Assembly: GCA_006503475.1 (NCBI GenBank)
Contig: RSEH01000017.1
Span: 1 to 64,000 of the forward strand
DNA from: Stentor roeselii
Taxonomy: Eukaryota; Ciliophora; Heterotrichea; Heterotrichida; Stentoridae
DNA length: 64,000 nucleotides
Direction: 5' to 3'
The notes beneath the pieces were generated by a model that was not told where the DNA came from, made no database searches, and saw only the letters and a list, made by a program, of their open reading frames with translations. The first letter of the stretch is position 1. Each line of letters opens with the position of its first letter. This document shows positions 46,431 through 56,164 of the stretch, one piece after another. A program made the position numbers and the translations under genes.

Positions 46431-48866
46431 CTAAGCCCTATTATCATGATTTTCTTCAACTCGTTTTCTAGTATCAAGACAGCAACAATTATAAAAAATA
46501 TATAAAAGCCCTCCAAGAATCTTCACAAAAATGACTCCAAAAGTGGTCCACGCGAAATAAATAATGAACTGTCTTGCGCTTTCATCTTGTCCTCCACTAA
46601 CCCAGTTGAAAAAATAAGAAAAAAGTCCATTTGAAATAATCCAAATTATCAGCCAGGTAATTCTTTGTGATTCATAATGGGCTGCTTGAAGTTCACTGGC
46701 GCTTTCTCCTCCAGGTCTATTTCCCCAGGAAACATCATGAATGTTACAAATGGAGTAAATCAAGAACATATTGACATAAGTTCCGCTTAGAAAGAAGAAC
46801 TGGAAAACACCTTTTAGAATCACACATAATGGCTTGAAACATTTCTGTGAAAGTACAAGAAATGATAAAATTATGATTGTTACTAACATTAATATTGAAA
46901 TGTTTTCTTGTATATCTGTTATTTGGAGACCGTCTCTGAATATAAATCTTAAAGTCATGATTATTGTTAGAATTGTGTAGAGTCCGTATATGAATGATAG
47001 AATGTTTAGGAAGTGCTTTACTTTTTCGGGCTTTACTGATAAGGAGATAACTACCATCGCAATTAATGTTGAAACATAAAACATGATAATTGGAGTCGAG
47101 AACTTGTTTAGCTTATTCAAGTCATTATTTGTCTCTTCCAAGTTTCTCTTCAAAGAGATAGAGAAGCTAACATAAAACGCTCCAACCAATATCCAACTAA
47201 AAAGTGCAGAAACAACATAATAAGTCATAAAAAGGCACAAAGCAGTTTTGCGATAACAACTATGATTAGACTTACAGATTTTGGTCCAGTTGCGAATGGT
47301 ATAAATAGAAGAAAACCACGCTCCATTATTCCATCTTCTTCTTTGCATCATGAGTAGCCAGAGCTGATCAGGAACATCAGTTTCAGCCTGAGACTCCGGA
47401 ATATACCTCAAAAGATTATCCTTTCCACGCATGCAAACAAGTTCCAAACACAAAATTCTATCTTCAGCCAAATACATGTTCGCATCAAAAAGGCCTATTT
47501 TTGTATTATTTTCAGTGAAAAAGTAAACATTCATTATATCTTCATTGAAACATTCATATCGATAAGCACTGAAAGCCCCAGGCAAGACTGAGATGTACCC
47601 AAACAAGCTTTCTAGTGACTTATCAAAAACATGAGAAAATTTGTATTCAACTAATTGTGCTTGTTCTACAAAGTTACTCCAGTTTTTGGAATCTGGAATA
47701 ATTTCACCACAACACCCTGCTACCTTATTGTCATTTTTTAAGCAGTTATAAAGAGGTGATAAACTTTGTTTTAATGGTTTTGTTCCGACGTCCAGGAAGA
47801 TGATGAACTTTGGGTTCATTCGAGGACAGAAGCCTTTGAGGAACCAGGTATGAGTATTAAGCTTTCTTTTGTTATCTTGTTTGATACAAAATAAAAAATT
47901 GTACTTAAAAGTCTTCTCTTCTGAAGTCCCAGGAATTTTTTCAGTAACTTCAGCGATTTTGCAAAAAAGGTGAGCTTTTTCTATCTTAGAATCAGCAAAA
48001 ACTTTCAGTTTTTTCATGATTTCTAAGTTTTCTCGAGCGGTTTTATCACCTTCAGGTATTTGATTTTCATGTTTTTCTGTGTTGTGAATAGTCCTTAGCT
48101 TACTTTTTATTGTGTTCCAGTTTACATATTGATCAAAGTAAGTTTCGTTTTGACAACCAAGCTCATCTAACTTTTTCTTGCAGTTTTCTTTTACACAGAA
48201 TTGACTTGCAGGGTTATTATTGCAAGGACAGAAATTTTTTTGTTCTTCAGGCTTTGTATGAAATTTAGAAGCTTTGTGAAATGGAGCAAGACCGTCAACT
48301 ATGACAATAACTGCGATATTTGAGCATCCTGCATTATAGAGATCAGGAATATTTTCATCTATTCCTTTCTGGATCGTGCTTTCGAATTCTTTTTTCCCTT
48401 CATTGTAGGCGGTTATTAGGATTATAAGGTCGTAACCGTTAGAAGTGGTTTTGGTTTTTATTGTTGATTCAGGGTTTAATGGGGATTCAGATTTTTTAGA
48501 TCCTTTGAGGTTAAATGACTGAGATTCTTTGCTTTCCTCATCGGAATCGCTTACATCATTTTCTTGATTTTCTTTCGTGTTATCAATGACTTTTGATGTC
48601 TTTCTGATGAATTCTTTGTATCGTTTGCCTTTTAGAATGGGCCTGATTCCGTTTTTAGATAATTTGATGATAGAGTAGTCGAGATTATCATCTGGGTTAG
48701 TGTCTCGGGAACTATGAAGTATTCTTTTGATTTGATCAGGGCAATCAATTTTAAGATGATTAGATTTATCTTCTTCTGCTTTTTCAACTTTTTTTGATTC
48801 TTCTTCGATTATTGTTTCGTTTAAAGATTGATAACTCTGTGTTTTGTGATGTTTTTTCTCAGTCAT
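46431..48866 (-). CDS. Chitin synthase (GT2), copy C, 811 aa
   Basis: The longest copy. The N-terminal 150 residues include a Lys/Glu/Ser-rich, likely phosphorylated, insert between the NLDYSIIKLSKNGI motif and YDLIILITAYNEG. A Cys-rich insert (CPCNNNPASQFCVKENC, about 215-235) may bind metal. The core has IIFLDVGTKPL, LPGAFSAYRY, AEDRILCLE, AETDVPDQ and QRRRWNNGAWF (about 505-515). Seven membrane helices and CNIHDVSWGNRPG follow, then a tail with CCCLDTRKR. All catalytic motifs are intact. It diverges from the LsmAD gene across a 150-nt spacer. Confidence 0.94.
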   Translation of the reverse strand: MTEKKHHKTQSYQSLNETIIEEESKKVEKAEEDKSNHLKIDCPDQIKRILHSSRDTNPDDNLDYSIIKLSKNGIRPILKGKRYKEFIRKTSKVIDNTKENQENDVSDSDEESKESQSFNLKGSKKSESPLNPESTIKTKTTSNGYDLIILITAYNEGKKEFESTIQKGIDENIPDLYNAGCSNIAVIVIVDGLAPFHKASKFHTKPEEQKNFCPCNNNPASQFCVKENCKKKLDELGCQNETYFDQYVNWNTIKSKLRTIHNTEKHENQIPEGDKTARENLEIMKKLKVFADSKIEKAHLFCKIAEVTEKIPGTSEEKTFKYNFLFCIKQDNKRKLNTHTWFLKGFCPRMNPKFIIFLDVGTKPLKQSLSPLYNCLKNDNKVAGCCGEIIPDSKNWSNFVEQAQLVEYKFSHVFDKSLESLFGYISVLPGAFSAYRYECFNEDIMNVYFFTENNTKIGLFDANMYLAEDRILCLELVCMRGKDNLLRYIPESQAETDVPDQLWLLMMQRRRWNNGAWFSSIYTIRNWTKICKSNHSCYRKTALCLFMTYYVVSALFSWILVGAFYVSFSISLKRNLEETNNDLNKLNKFSTPIIMFYVSTLIAMVVISLSVKPEKVKHFLNILSFIYGLYTILTIIMTLRFIFRDGLQITDIQENISILMLVTIIILSFLVLSQKCFKPLCVILKGVFQFFFLSGTYVNMFLIYSICNIHDVSWGNRPGGESASELQAAHYESQRITWLIIWIISNGLFSYFFNWVSGGQDESARQFIIYFAWTTFGVIFVKILGGLLYIFYNCCCLDTRKRVEENHDNRA

Positions 48867-49016
48867 TTTTAATAAACAAAAGATTCTACAGAATAAGATA
48901 AAATTCGTTAAATTTTTAAGTTTGGTTTATTACATTATTCTTCTTATCAAAAAATTATTATCGGGAATTATTCGAACTGATAAGAGCAAGTTCTGAGTTA
49001 ACCTCTTTATTTATAA

Positions 49017-49844
49017 ATGGATTTACTTCTGTCATCTGTTGATGCTTCCTACTCAAAACAAACCCGTCAAAAGCTAATCAGGCAACTACTAAATCAAGCC
49101 TCCAAAAAGCCGTGCCGAGTTCTTTTTCCATCAGGTTTCACACAAGTAAAATTCCAAAAACTTGAAGAAAACTTGATTCACTTCGAAAAGCAAGGAGAGT
49201 CATCATCAATTCCTCTATCATCATGTCTCGGTTTCACAATCCGTCTGAGTTCGAAGAGCCTAAAGATTGACAGTGAAATCTCCAAAAACTCATCAAAAAA
49301 CCGAAAACTCGAGAATTGGAAGTCAGTAGGTCCAGACCAGTCTCTCGAAGGCGACCCATCAAAATGGGACCAATTCGAAGAAAACTTCAAAAAATTCGGC
49401 ATTGTCAGCACCTTCGACGAAGAGCTTTACACGACGAAAAAAGTTCCTGAGGACCAGTTAAGTCGAGAGCAGGTCATCAGGGCAAAGAATATTGAAAAAG
49501 AACTGATGAATAAAGAGACTTTAGATGAAGGTAAAGAAGATGAAGAAGAAATGTTTGGAGCTGTTTTAGGAAGTGGAAGGTTTTGCTTGGATAAGGAGAA
49601 AAGTAAGGAGATTGATATGAAGGAAAATTTTAGACAGAAGGTTAGGATTGGTGAGGAAAGGATTGATAAATGTGAAAGGAATTTTGGGGATCATTTTAGG
49701 GAAGGTGATGGGGATGAAAGAGAGAAGGTGAAGAAGAGGGGAGAGGAGGAAAGGGGTAAGAAGAGGGTGGGGGAAAGTATTACTGATGTTTATTTTGAGG
49801 TTTTTAGCAAGATTCCAAGGGATAAGGAATACGCTGTATGGTAA
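49017..49844 (+). CDS. LsmAD-domain (ataxin-2-like) protein, 275 aa
   Basis: Ataxin-2/Pbp1 proteins bind mRNA and shape stress granules and translation. Residues about 118-170 match the LsmAD domain: WDQFEENFKKFGIVSTFDEE, then LYTTKKVP and a helical REQVIRAKNIEKEL. The 85 residues before it are beta-rich and could be a reduced Lsm fold, but no clear Sm motif is seen. After the LsmAD the protein is charged (EGKEDEEEMFG, then KKRGEEERGKKR). There is no visible PAM2 motif or long polyQ. It is much shorter than fungal or animal ataxin-2. The coding strand is C-rich in the first half and extremely G-rich in the last third. Confidence 0.72.
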   Translation: MDLLLSSVDASYSKQTRQKLIRQLLNQASKKPCRVLFPSGFTQVKFQKLEENLIHFEKQGESSSIPLSSCLGFTIRLSSKSLKIDSEISKNSSKNRKLENWKSVGPDQSLEGDPSKWDQFEENFKKFGIVSTFDEELYTTKKVPEDQLSREQVIRAKNIEKELMNKETLDEGKEDEEEMFGAVLGSGRFCLDKEKSKEIDMKENFRQKVRIGEERIDKCERNFGDHFREGDGDEREKVKKRGEEERGKKRVGESITDVYFEVFSKIPRDKEYAVW

Positions 49845-49923
49845 TATTTATATTAATTATAGGATTCGGTAGAAGGTATTTACTAGAGTTATAGTGACTT
49901 AGAGTAATCTATTATCTATAATT

Positions 49924-50544
49924 ATGCAAAATTTAGACTACCTTGTTCTATACCTCACAAAGAAAATCATAGAATCTGACACTGAAATTCCTCAAAACCT
50001 AATGAATCGACTGATCAAATCATATCCCCAGTCATCAATTCAAGAAATCCAGAATCTCCTTCACCAAAAATTCCACGAAAATACTCAAATCCCTCTGAAG
50101 TCATGCACTTATCCTCATTGTCCACAATGTCTTTCAATCTCTTCTAAATGTGAACACGGCTCTAATCTAACATTCTTCGAGCAAAATTTCACAAAACTTC
50201 TTTCCAAAAAATCCAAATCTTTCAATGAAAAAGACCCTGCCTGCAAAATATGCAAATCCTGTCGTTTTTCCAATCCAGGTCCTTTTTTCTTAAAAAAGAC
50301 CTGCAAATGCGAGTGCATCTTCTGCATAAAAAAAAATCTTCAAGCAGGAGCGATGAACTGTTTAATATGTAAGAAACCTTTCGAACTCTCAGACCTTCTC
50401 GATTTTTTTTCAACTAGGGAAGAGTTCTTTCCAGGTCTTTTATTGAAATGTGAATCTTGCGGTTTACAAATCAATTCATTAGCTTTTTCTGGAGAAACTT
50501 GCTATGTTTGCAGTGAGTTCAACGATTTTATATCAAATAACTAA
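49924..50544 (+). CDS. Cys-rich zinc-binding protein, 206 aa
   Basis: An N-terminal helical part (1-55) is followed by about nine Cys pairs: CTYPHCPQC (about 60-68), C..H, CKICKSC (about 103-109), CKCECIFC (about 122-129), CLICKKPF, CESCGL and CYVCSEF. The spacing resembles RING/IBR-like or other cross-braced zinc modules, but no exact RING consensus fits. It may be a divergent E3 or IBR-like protein. It lies 79 nt after the LsmAD gene on the same strand and converges with the DYRK gene 50 nt away. Confidence 0.7.
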   Translation: MQNLDYLVLYLTKKIIESDTEIPQNLMNRLIKSYPQSSIQEIQNLLHQKFHENTQIPLKSCTYPHCPQCLSISSKCEHGSNLTFFEQNFTKLLSKKSKSFNEKDPACKICKSCRFSNPGPFFLKKTCKCECIFCIKKNLQAGAMNCLICKKPFELSDLLDFFSTREEFFPGLLLKCESCGLQINSLAFSGETCYVCSEFNDFISNN

Positions 50545-50594
50545 ATTATAGTATCTGATAAGAAGTCATTACAATGTTTAATAGAGAGTTAGAA

Positions 50595-52184
50595 TTAAAC
50601 AAATACAAAACTATTCGTTTTAGAGTGTCTAGTGCTGTACCCTCCAACACTAGTTGAGACATTCGCAGGTATTCCAGAGACCCCTGCAAAGTTTCCAACA
50701 GTGCTCATTCTTCGACTTCTAGGAGTGACCTGCACCTTTTCTAAAGCCTTTATCCAAGCATGAGCAAGTCCAAGTTCCGGCGTTAATCTCTTCAAAGGGT
50801 CCCATTCAAGACAGCGAGAAACAAATTCCTGAAAATTTCTTTCAGTACCGACAAGAACCTCTTTTAACACCCTACTCGCTGGAAGTCTTTTCTTTCCTCT
50901 TGAGTTAGGAATAATCTTAGGTTTCAAGTCATTTTCAAAGAAAATCTTTGCACGACTGGCATTTTTCAGTAAGTTCTCAGGAGGTAGTCCTAAAACTTCC
51001 ATCATACAAAGTAACTGGTCAAGTTCATTTTCTCCAGGAAATAAAGGAACTCCAGTGTAAAGTTCAACAAGGATACATCCAAGACTCCACATGTCAATCG
51101 CCGTTGAATAAGCCATTCCCAGAATCACTTCAGGAGCTCTGTAAAACCTTGACTGAATATATGAAAAAACTCTCTGGTCTTCATAGCAAGAAGACCCGAA
51201 GTCAATGATCTTGACACAGGACTTACTTGATTGTTTCAGTAAAATATTCTCAGGTTTCAAGTCACAATGAATAATTTTCTGGTCTTTTGCTAGAGAAAGA
51301 CCTTGCAAGAGCTGAGCTGTGAATCTTTGTATCAGGGAAAGTGATAGTCCGTTAAATGAGTTACTTTTAAGGAACTCGTAAAGGTTGATGCTGAGAATTT
51401 CGAAAGTGATGCAAAGATGTTCTCGGAAAGAAAAGGCTTCTTTTAAGTGAATCACATGATTTTTGTCGTCTTTGTCTGAGTTTTTTAGCTGTTGTAGGAC
51501 TTTTACCTCGATGGTTCCTTGTTGGTGGAAGCGAGGTTTGTTTCTGATGATTTTAAGTGCTTGGAGCTCTTTTTCCTTGTGGTCCATCACTTTAAACACC
51601 TGCCCGAAGCTTCCTTTGCCGAGAGTTTGAAGGATTTCGTATCGGTATGCGATGTGGTCACCGATTAAAGCCCGGTAATCGTTTCGGTCGTCGTCAAAAC
51701 CGTTGTTGAAACCAGAGAAACTCCTGCTTTTACCTGATTTGAGACCTAAAAAGTAAACTTGGTTGTAGTCTAGGATCTCACCTTGCTCCCATAGGGTTAG
51801 ATGTGACTTGAATGAACGCAAGGCTGAAGATGATGTCATTGGAAATGAGGACATCTTTGACTCGCAGTCTTTTTGTTGGGATTTTTTGGGAAATGATGGC
51901 TGGCGAGACTGGTTCTCGCGGAGGACTCTTGAACTGTTTAATGATGATGAGTTGCATTTTAAGTTCGCTCTGGAAGAAAGCGTCGAGCACTGGTCTTTCT
52001 GCTCTTTTATCTCTCGAGGCATTGTTGATGAAAGTTGTAGCTTCGGGACTAGTTTAGATACGCTTGACTTGTCGAATGATTTGTGAGGGTTTAATTTTAG
52101 GCTTGTGTTGTGATATGTTGATGATTTTATTGAGCTTTTGTGAGAGTTTATGTCAGGTTTTAAACCGGTGATGCTTTTACTCAT
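50595..52184 (-). CDS. DYRK-family dual-specificity kinase, 529 aa
   Basis: DYRKs autophosphorylate an activation-loop Tyr and then act on Ser/Thr. Residues 1-130 are Ser-rich. The short DH-box-like segment NDYRALIGDHIAYRYEIL precedes the kinase. The kinase domain (about 175-480) has GKGSFGQVFK (about 182), LQALKIIRN, the catalytic loop HCDLKPENIL (about 300) and IDFGSSC. The activation loop FSYIQSRFYRAPEVILG keeps the phosphorylatable second Tyr while the first Tyr of Y-x-Y is Phe. The C/S-D-L and QSRFYRAPE features place it with DYRK2/4-like kinases rather than HIPK or PRP4. Confidence 0.93.
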   Translation of the reverse strand: MSKSITGLKPDINSHKSSIKSSTYHNTSLKLNPHKSFDKSSVSKLVPKLQLSSTMPREIKEQKDQCSTLSSRANLKCNSSSLNSSRVLRENQSRQPSFPKKSQQKDCESKMSSFPMTSSSALRSFKSHLTLWEQGEILDYNQVYFLGLKSGKSRSFSGFNNGFDDDRNDYRALIGDHIAYRYEILQTLGKGSFGQVFKVMDHKEKELQALKIIRNKPRFHQQGTIEVKVLQQLKNSDKDDKNHVIHLKEAFSFREHLCITFEILSINLYEFLKSNSFNGLSLSLIQRFTAQLLQGLSLAKDQKIIHCDLKPENILLKQSSKSCVKIIDFGSSCYEDQRVFSYIQSRFYRAPEVILGMAYSTAIDMWSLGCILVELYTGVPLFPGENELDQLLCMMEVLGLPPENLLKNASRAKIFFENDLKPKIIPNSRGKKRLPASRVLKEVLVGTERNFQEFVSRCLEWDPLKRLTPELGLAHAWIKALEKVQVTPRSRRMSTVGNFAGVSGIPANVSTSVGGYSTRHSKTNSFVFV

Positions 52185-52367
52185 ATTTAAAATTAACGAT
52201 TGTTTGATTTTTTATTAGTTTAAGGTGTATGATTTGAAAAAACCTTTGGTGTATTCAAAAGAGTATCAAATCTGAAATCCTTTAAAAACCACCAATTAAA
52301 ATCATGTTAATCATTTAAAGTCCTTACACAAATCTTAGAATTACAAAGAAACGAATTAACTATTGCA

Positions 52368-53462
52368 TCAATGAGGAGTAGCCAAAGGTGTGTGATTTTT
52401 TCTTCGCCCTAAAGAACCTCTTTCATTTCCCCTCAAAATTACTTTTTTCTTGATATTTTTCCTGCTTTTATCTAAATTTTCCTTCTGCTTTTTAGCTTCA
52501 ATAGAAGCACATCTCCTATTTTTCTTATTCAAGCTTTTTTTTAAATTCTGGTACTTTTGTTTGTACTTCTTGACCTCTGCTTCAAGTTTCTGAATTTTTT
52601 TGTTGAATTCAAAATATTGACATTCCTGGTCATTACTCGAGAACCGTCTTGTGATTTTATCCTGAAAACTTTTACTTGATTCTTCAACTTCCCTGGAGCT
52701 TTTCCTCTTATTAACTTTGAACTGATCAATTAAAAGTCGATTATCAAGAATTTTCTCTTCAAGTTTCCTTTTCAAAAAAGTGATGGTTTTTTCATTTTCT
52801 GACTGTCTGGTCTTGATATCTTCTCTGATCTTCTGGACCTGTTTTCCAGTATTTTTCGAGTTTTCTTGATAAGTTGAGTAAAGTTCCGCATATTTATTTT
52901 CAAGTTCTTCTTTAGCCTTACGTTCAAAAAGGATCTCACTGAGCAGATTAGCTTCTGTGTTAATTCCTTGATTTTTTCTTATTTTTTCCTTGATTTCCTG
53001 ATTTTCTCTATAAACAGGACTATTTTTGATTTTTTCTTGAAGTTCTTGGATTTTTTCTTGTTTTTGTCTTAAGATTTCATTGATTTCTGATAAAGCTGGT
53101 GACTGAATCCCGCTAAGAACTCCTTCAAGTCGCTCAATTTCTTTTTGGCGGAACTGTTCTTGGCTTTCAAGTTCTTTTAACAGAGAAAGGTTGTCCAGAA
53201 GTACTTTTTGGAATTTTGAGTTAGTTTTTATTTTGAATGAATTTTCTGAGAATGGATTTTGCTTCAAATCTTGATCAAAGGACTCATTGTTTGAATGACT
53301 GCTGGAAAATGAGATGTCTTTTTCAGGGAGTTTGGAGATTTTGCAGGAGTTTTTAGAGATTGCTAAACTTTCTTGGACTATACGCTTGCTTCTTGCTATT
53401 GTTTCGTCGATTTTTGCTATTGAAAAATTGTCTGTGTCTAGAAGGTCTTCGAATTTTGACAT
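52368..53462 (-). CDS. Coiled-coil protein, 364 aa
   Basis: Nearly the whole protein from about 85 to 325 is charged heptad coiled coil (QKEIERLEGVLSGIQ, ELENKYAELYSTYQE, QKLEAEVKKYKQKYQNLKK). The C-terminus is strongly basic (KKVILRGNERGSLGRRKNH). No other domain is seen. It is divergent from the zinc-finger gene at 53537, with 74 nt between starts. A structural role, perhaps centrosomal or cortical, is inferred only from composition. Confidence 0.75.
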   Translation of the reverse strand: MSKFEDLLDTDNFSIAKIDETIARSKRIVQESLAISKNSCKISKLPEKDISFSSSHSNNESFDQDLKQNPFSENSFKIKTNSKFQKVLLDNLSLLKELESQEQFRQKEIERLEGVLSGIQSPALSEINEILRQKQEKIQELQEKIKNSPVYRENQEIKEKIRKNQGINTEANLLSEILFERKAKEELENKYAELYSTYQENSKNTGKQVQKIREDIKTRQSENEKTITFLKRKLEEKILDNRLLIDQFKVNKRKSSREVEESSKSFQDKITRRFSSNDQECQYFEFNKKIQKLEAEVKKYKQKYQNLKKSLNKKNRRCASIEAKKQKENLDKSRKNIKKKVILRGNERGSLGRRKNHTPLATPH

Positions 53463-53536
53463 TTGAATGAATATTAGAAGGATTAGAATATTAATTGGAT
53501 CAGAAGGGACTTATTGATTAGAGATTTGTAATTTAA

Positions 53537-55201
53537 ATGGAAAGACATACATTCACAATAATTCCCTCCGAATCTTTAGACCGCGCCATTCATGAAGCTG
53601 ATCATTCTTCAGTTATTTTACAATCACCGATCTCTACAAGTCATCAATTAAAATTACTTGGAAAGCTAGAACAAAGATTTTCTCTAATAAAAAAAAAAAT
53701 TTCTCCTGATTTTCGAAATTTTTTGTCAAATTTGCAAGCTTTGAAAATTTCTGATTTAAACTCTGCTCAAATTTTAGTAGAAAGACTAAATCTTTTAGAT
53801 TTTTTATCTGGATTTAAATATATAAGTCTAGAAACATTTTCCATGAGAAATTCAAGAAGTGATGATTCAATTGTAGACATTGAAGACAAGGAGAAAATAA
53901 TAGAAAAATTGAGATTTTTGATACCAAAATCAAGTAGTTTCAAGATCTCAAAGTACGGACTTCGTTCAGATATAATTCACGAAAAGTCAACGGAAGAGTT
54001 GATCTTACTTGGAAAATTTTTAACAGTTGAAGACTCTTCTATAAGACTAAACCCGAGATGCGTTATTTGCTATAAAAAACTGTCAGTAATGGGCTTATCA
54101 GGCATAATTCTTCAATGCGATCACCTGATTTGTTTCAATTGTCATATGAGCTCAAATTTTCTTTACTGTCCTTTGGACCATTCAGTTATGAAAGCAGAAA
54201 AATATTTAGAAAAAAATGATGAATTTTTTCTTTCTTGTCATGGAAACCACTGTTTGATCAACTATTTTAAAAAAATTTACAAACTTGGATGTGGACATGC
54301 TTCTTGTGAGGATTGCTTGATTTCTAATAGCTTCTGCAGAAAATGCTTGCAGATTATCAATCCTTTCAATGTTCGAGAACATGATTTTCTCGAGTTTATC
54401 TTGAATAATCACCTGGTTTGCACTAAACATAATAAAAAAGCTGAAGGGATTTTAAAAGATGTTTTTTTTTGGTTTTGTGAAGACTGTGAATGTGAAGGTA
54501 AAGCTTATTTCAGAGATATTCCCAGTTATACCTTTCTTGATAACGTTTTAAATAAAACTTTTCAAGATCTCTTCGCGCTTGATACAGTAAAAAATTTCAA
54601 CTTTCCTTCGAAATTCCTGAAAAAATGTGTTTTTTTTAAAGTTCTTTCTTTAGCTGAAAAGGCGAAAACAATCAGAACCCTTTCCTTTTTCCTGACACAA
54701 GACAGAAAATTCCAAGACCAAACAGAAGAAATTTCTTTATTTTCCAAGACCTATCCACCATTGCCTAATTCTTCGAAATCACTTCGAATAGACTCTCCAG
54801 TTTCATTAAAAATAATCCCAGAGCAGTATTTTTTTCTTTCAGGTTTAAAAATCGGTGAAATGTACGTAAAAAGTTCAAAAGTCATTGATTTCCTTGAGAT
54901 TTCCTTTAAGTTGCCAAGGTTTGAGATAGTTTTAAACGATTTTCTGGTTTATGAAGAGATTTGCCCAGTCATTGTTGCTGACGATTCAAGTCATTCAGTT
55001 CATATCAACTTGTTGAGGCCATTCCTAATGTTTCCTAAGAAAGAATACGAGATTGTGCTTTACCTTTTAAATGGTCATTATTTCCACGGAGTTCCTTTTT
55101 TCAGGCTAAGACATTCTAAGATCTTTCAACTTGAAGGAAAGTCTTATTCAGCATCTGTTGTTTTATCTCTTAGTTTAAGTAGCATCAGTTTCCTCTCTTA
55201 A
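53537..55201 (+). CDS. Multi-zinc-finger (RING/B-box-like) protein, 554 aa
   Basis: Residues 1-170 are mixed helical. A RING-like module CVICYKKL...CDHLICFNC...CPLDH lies at about 175-214. A second one (CHGNHC...CGHASCEDC...CRKC) is at about 234-270. A B-box-like segment CTKHNKK...FCEDCECEG is at about 297-320. The last 170 residues are beta-rich (FFLSGLKIGEMYVKS, EYEIVLYLLNGHYFHGVPF), possibly a beta-sandwich substrate-binding domain. An E3 ligase role is plausible. It ends 32 nt before the CDK start on the same strand. Confidence 0.75.
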   Translation: MERHTFTIIPSESLDRAIHEADHSSVILQSPISTSHQLKLLGKLEQRFSLIKKKISPDFRNFLSNLQALKISDLNSAQILVERLNLLDFLSGFKYISLETFSMRNSRSDDSIVDIEDKEKIIEKLRFLIPKSSSFKISKYGLRSDIIHEKSTEELILLGKFLTVEDSSIRLNPRCVICYKKLSVMGLSGIILQCDHLICFNCHMSSNFLYCPLDHSVMKAEKYLEKNDEFFLSCHGNHCLINYFKKIYKLGCGHASCEDCLISNSFCRKCLQIINPFNVREHDFLEFILNNHLVCTKHNKKAEGILKDVFFWFCEDCECEGKAYFRDIPSYTFLDNVLNKTFQDLFALDTVKNFNFPSKFLKKCVFFKVLSLAEKAKTIRTLSFFLTQDRKFQDQTEEISLFSKTYPPLPNSSKSLRIDSPVSLKIIPEQYFFLSGLKIGEMYVKSSKVIDFLEISFKLPRFEIVLNDFLVYEEICPVIVADDSSHSVHINLLRPFLMFPKKEYEIVLYLLNGHYFHGVPFFRLRHSKIFQLEGKSYSASVVLSLSLSSISFLS

Positions 55202-55233
55202 AGTTTTCAGGCCATTCTTACCGCCATATTTAA

Positions 55234-56142
55234 ATGAACTTTGGCGAGTCAGCACCCGAACGCTATGAGAAACTTGAAAAAATTGGAACTGGAACTTATG
55301 GAGTTGTTTATAAAGCTCGGGATAAGAATAAAACTGAAATCGTGGCTTTGAAGAAGATACTTTTGGATGTGGAACCAGAAGGTATCCCATCAACAGCGAT
55401 TCGAGAAATCTGTATATTACGGGAGTTGCTTCACCCAAACATAGTGGAATTAAAAGACGTAGTAGCGACCGACGACAAGCTCTACTTAGTCTTCGAGTAC
55501 GTAGACCAAGACCTGAAGCAATACCTAGACTCTCTTCCCCGTGATCAAATGCAAGACATGCGAACAATAAAGAGTTTTTTATACCAAATCCTTTTAGGTG
55601 TGAGTTACCTTCACTCAAAGCGTGTTCTTCACCGTGACCTGAAGCCTCAAAACATTCTGATCACCCGTTCAGGTAACGTGAAACTCGCAGATTTCGGCCT
55701 GGCGCGGACATACCAGATCCCTCTGCGTCCTTACACCCACGAAGTAGTCACCCTCTGGTACCGTGCCCCCGAGATTCTCCTCGGCACACTTGAATACTCC
55801 TCAGCTCTCGACATCTGGTCAGTCGGAGCGATTTTTTTAGAGCTTTTGACAAAATCCCCATATTTTGTGGGCGATTCGGAAATTGACCAACTCTTTAGAA
55901 TCTTTCGGGTCCTCGGCACACCTAATGAAAGGACCTGGCCGGGTGTTAGCAAGTTGAAGGATTATAAAAAGACTTTTCCTAATTGGGCCCCGACGAATTT
56001 CGCTGCTTCTGTGCAGGGATTAGACCAAAATGGCATCGACTTGCTGCAGAGGATGCTGGTTTATGACCCTTCTGCTAGAATCACTGCGAAAGAAGCGTTG
56101 GCTCACCCTTATTTCAATGATGTCAGGGTGCAGCCTTGGTAG
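55234..56142 (+). CDS. Cyclin-dependent kinase with PSTAIRE helix, 302 aa
   Basis: A cell-cycle kinase of the CDK1/2 type. The glycine loop [11 protein letters not shown] (about 16-26) carries the Thr-Tyr pair used for inhibitory phosphorylation. The cyclin-binding helix reads [11 protein letters not shown] (about 50-60). The catalytic loop is [15 protein letters not shown] is in LADFGLAR, and the T-loop [12 protein letters not shown] has the CAK-type Thr. The domain fills the whole protein, normal for CDKs. It starts 32 nt after the zinc-finger gene, and 22 nt separate it from the centrin gene, all in one orientation. CDK1 versus CDK2 cannot be decided here. Confidence 0.95.
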   Translation: MNFGESAPERYEKLEKIGTGTYGVVYKARDKNKTEIVALKKILLDVEPEGIPSTAIREICILRELLHPNIVELKDVVATDDKLYLVFEYVDQDLKQYLDSLPRDQMQDMRTIKSFLYQILLGVSYLHSKRVLHRDLKPQNILITRSGNVKLADFGLARTYQIPLRPYTHEVVTLWYRAPEILLGTLEYSSALDIWSVGAIFLELLTKSPYFVGDSEIDQLFRIFRVLGTPNERTWPGVSKLKDYKKTFPNWAPTNFAASVQGLDQNGIDLLQRMLVYDPSARITAKEALAHPYFNDVRVQPW

Positions 56143-56164
56143 TTTTAGGGTAGTTTAATAATTT

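Noticed and set aside
56140-56154. GTAGTTTTAGGGTAG at the end of the CDK gene as a 15-nt intron fusing CDK to centrin
   Set aside because: It has the right length and ends, but removal puts the centrin sequence out of frame, and the CDK already ends at a natural length.
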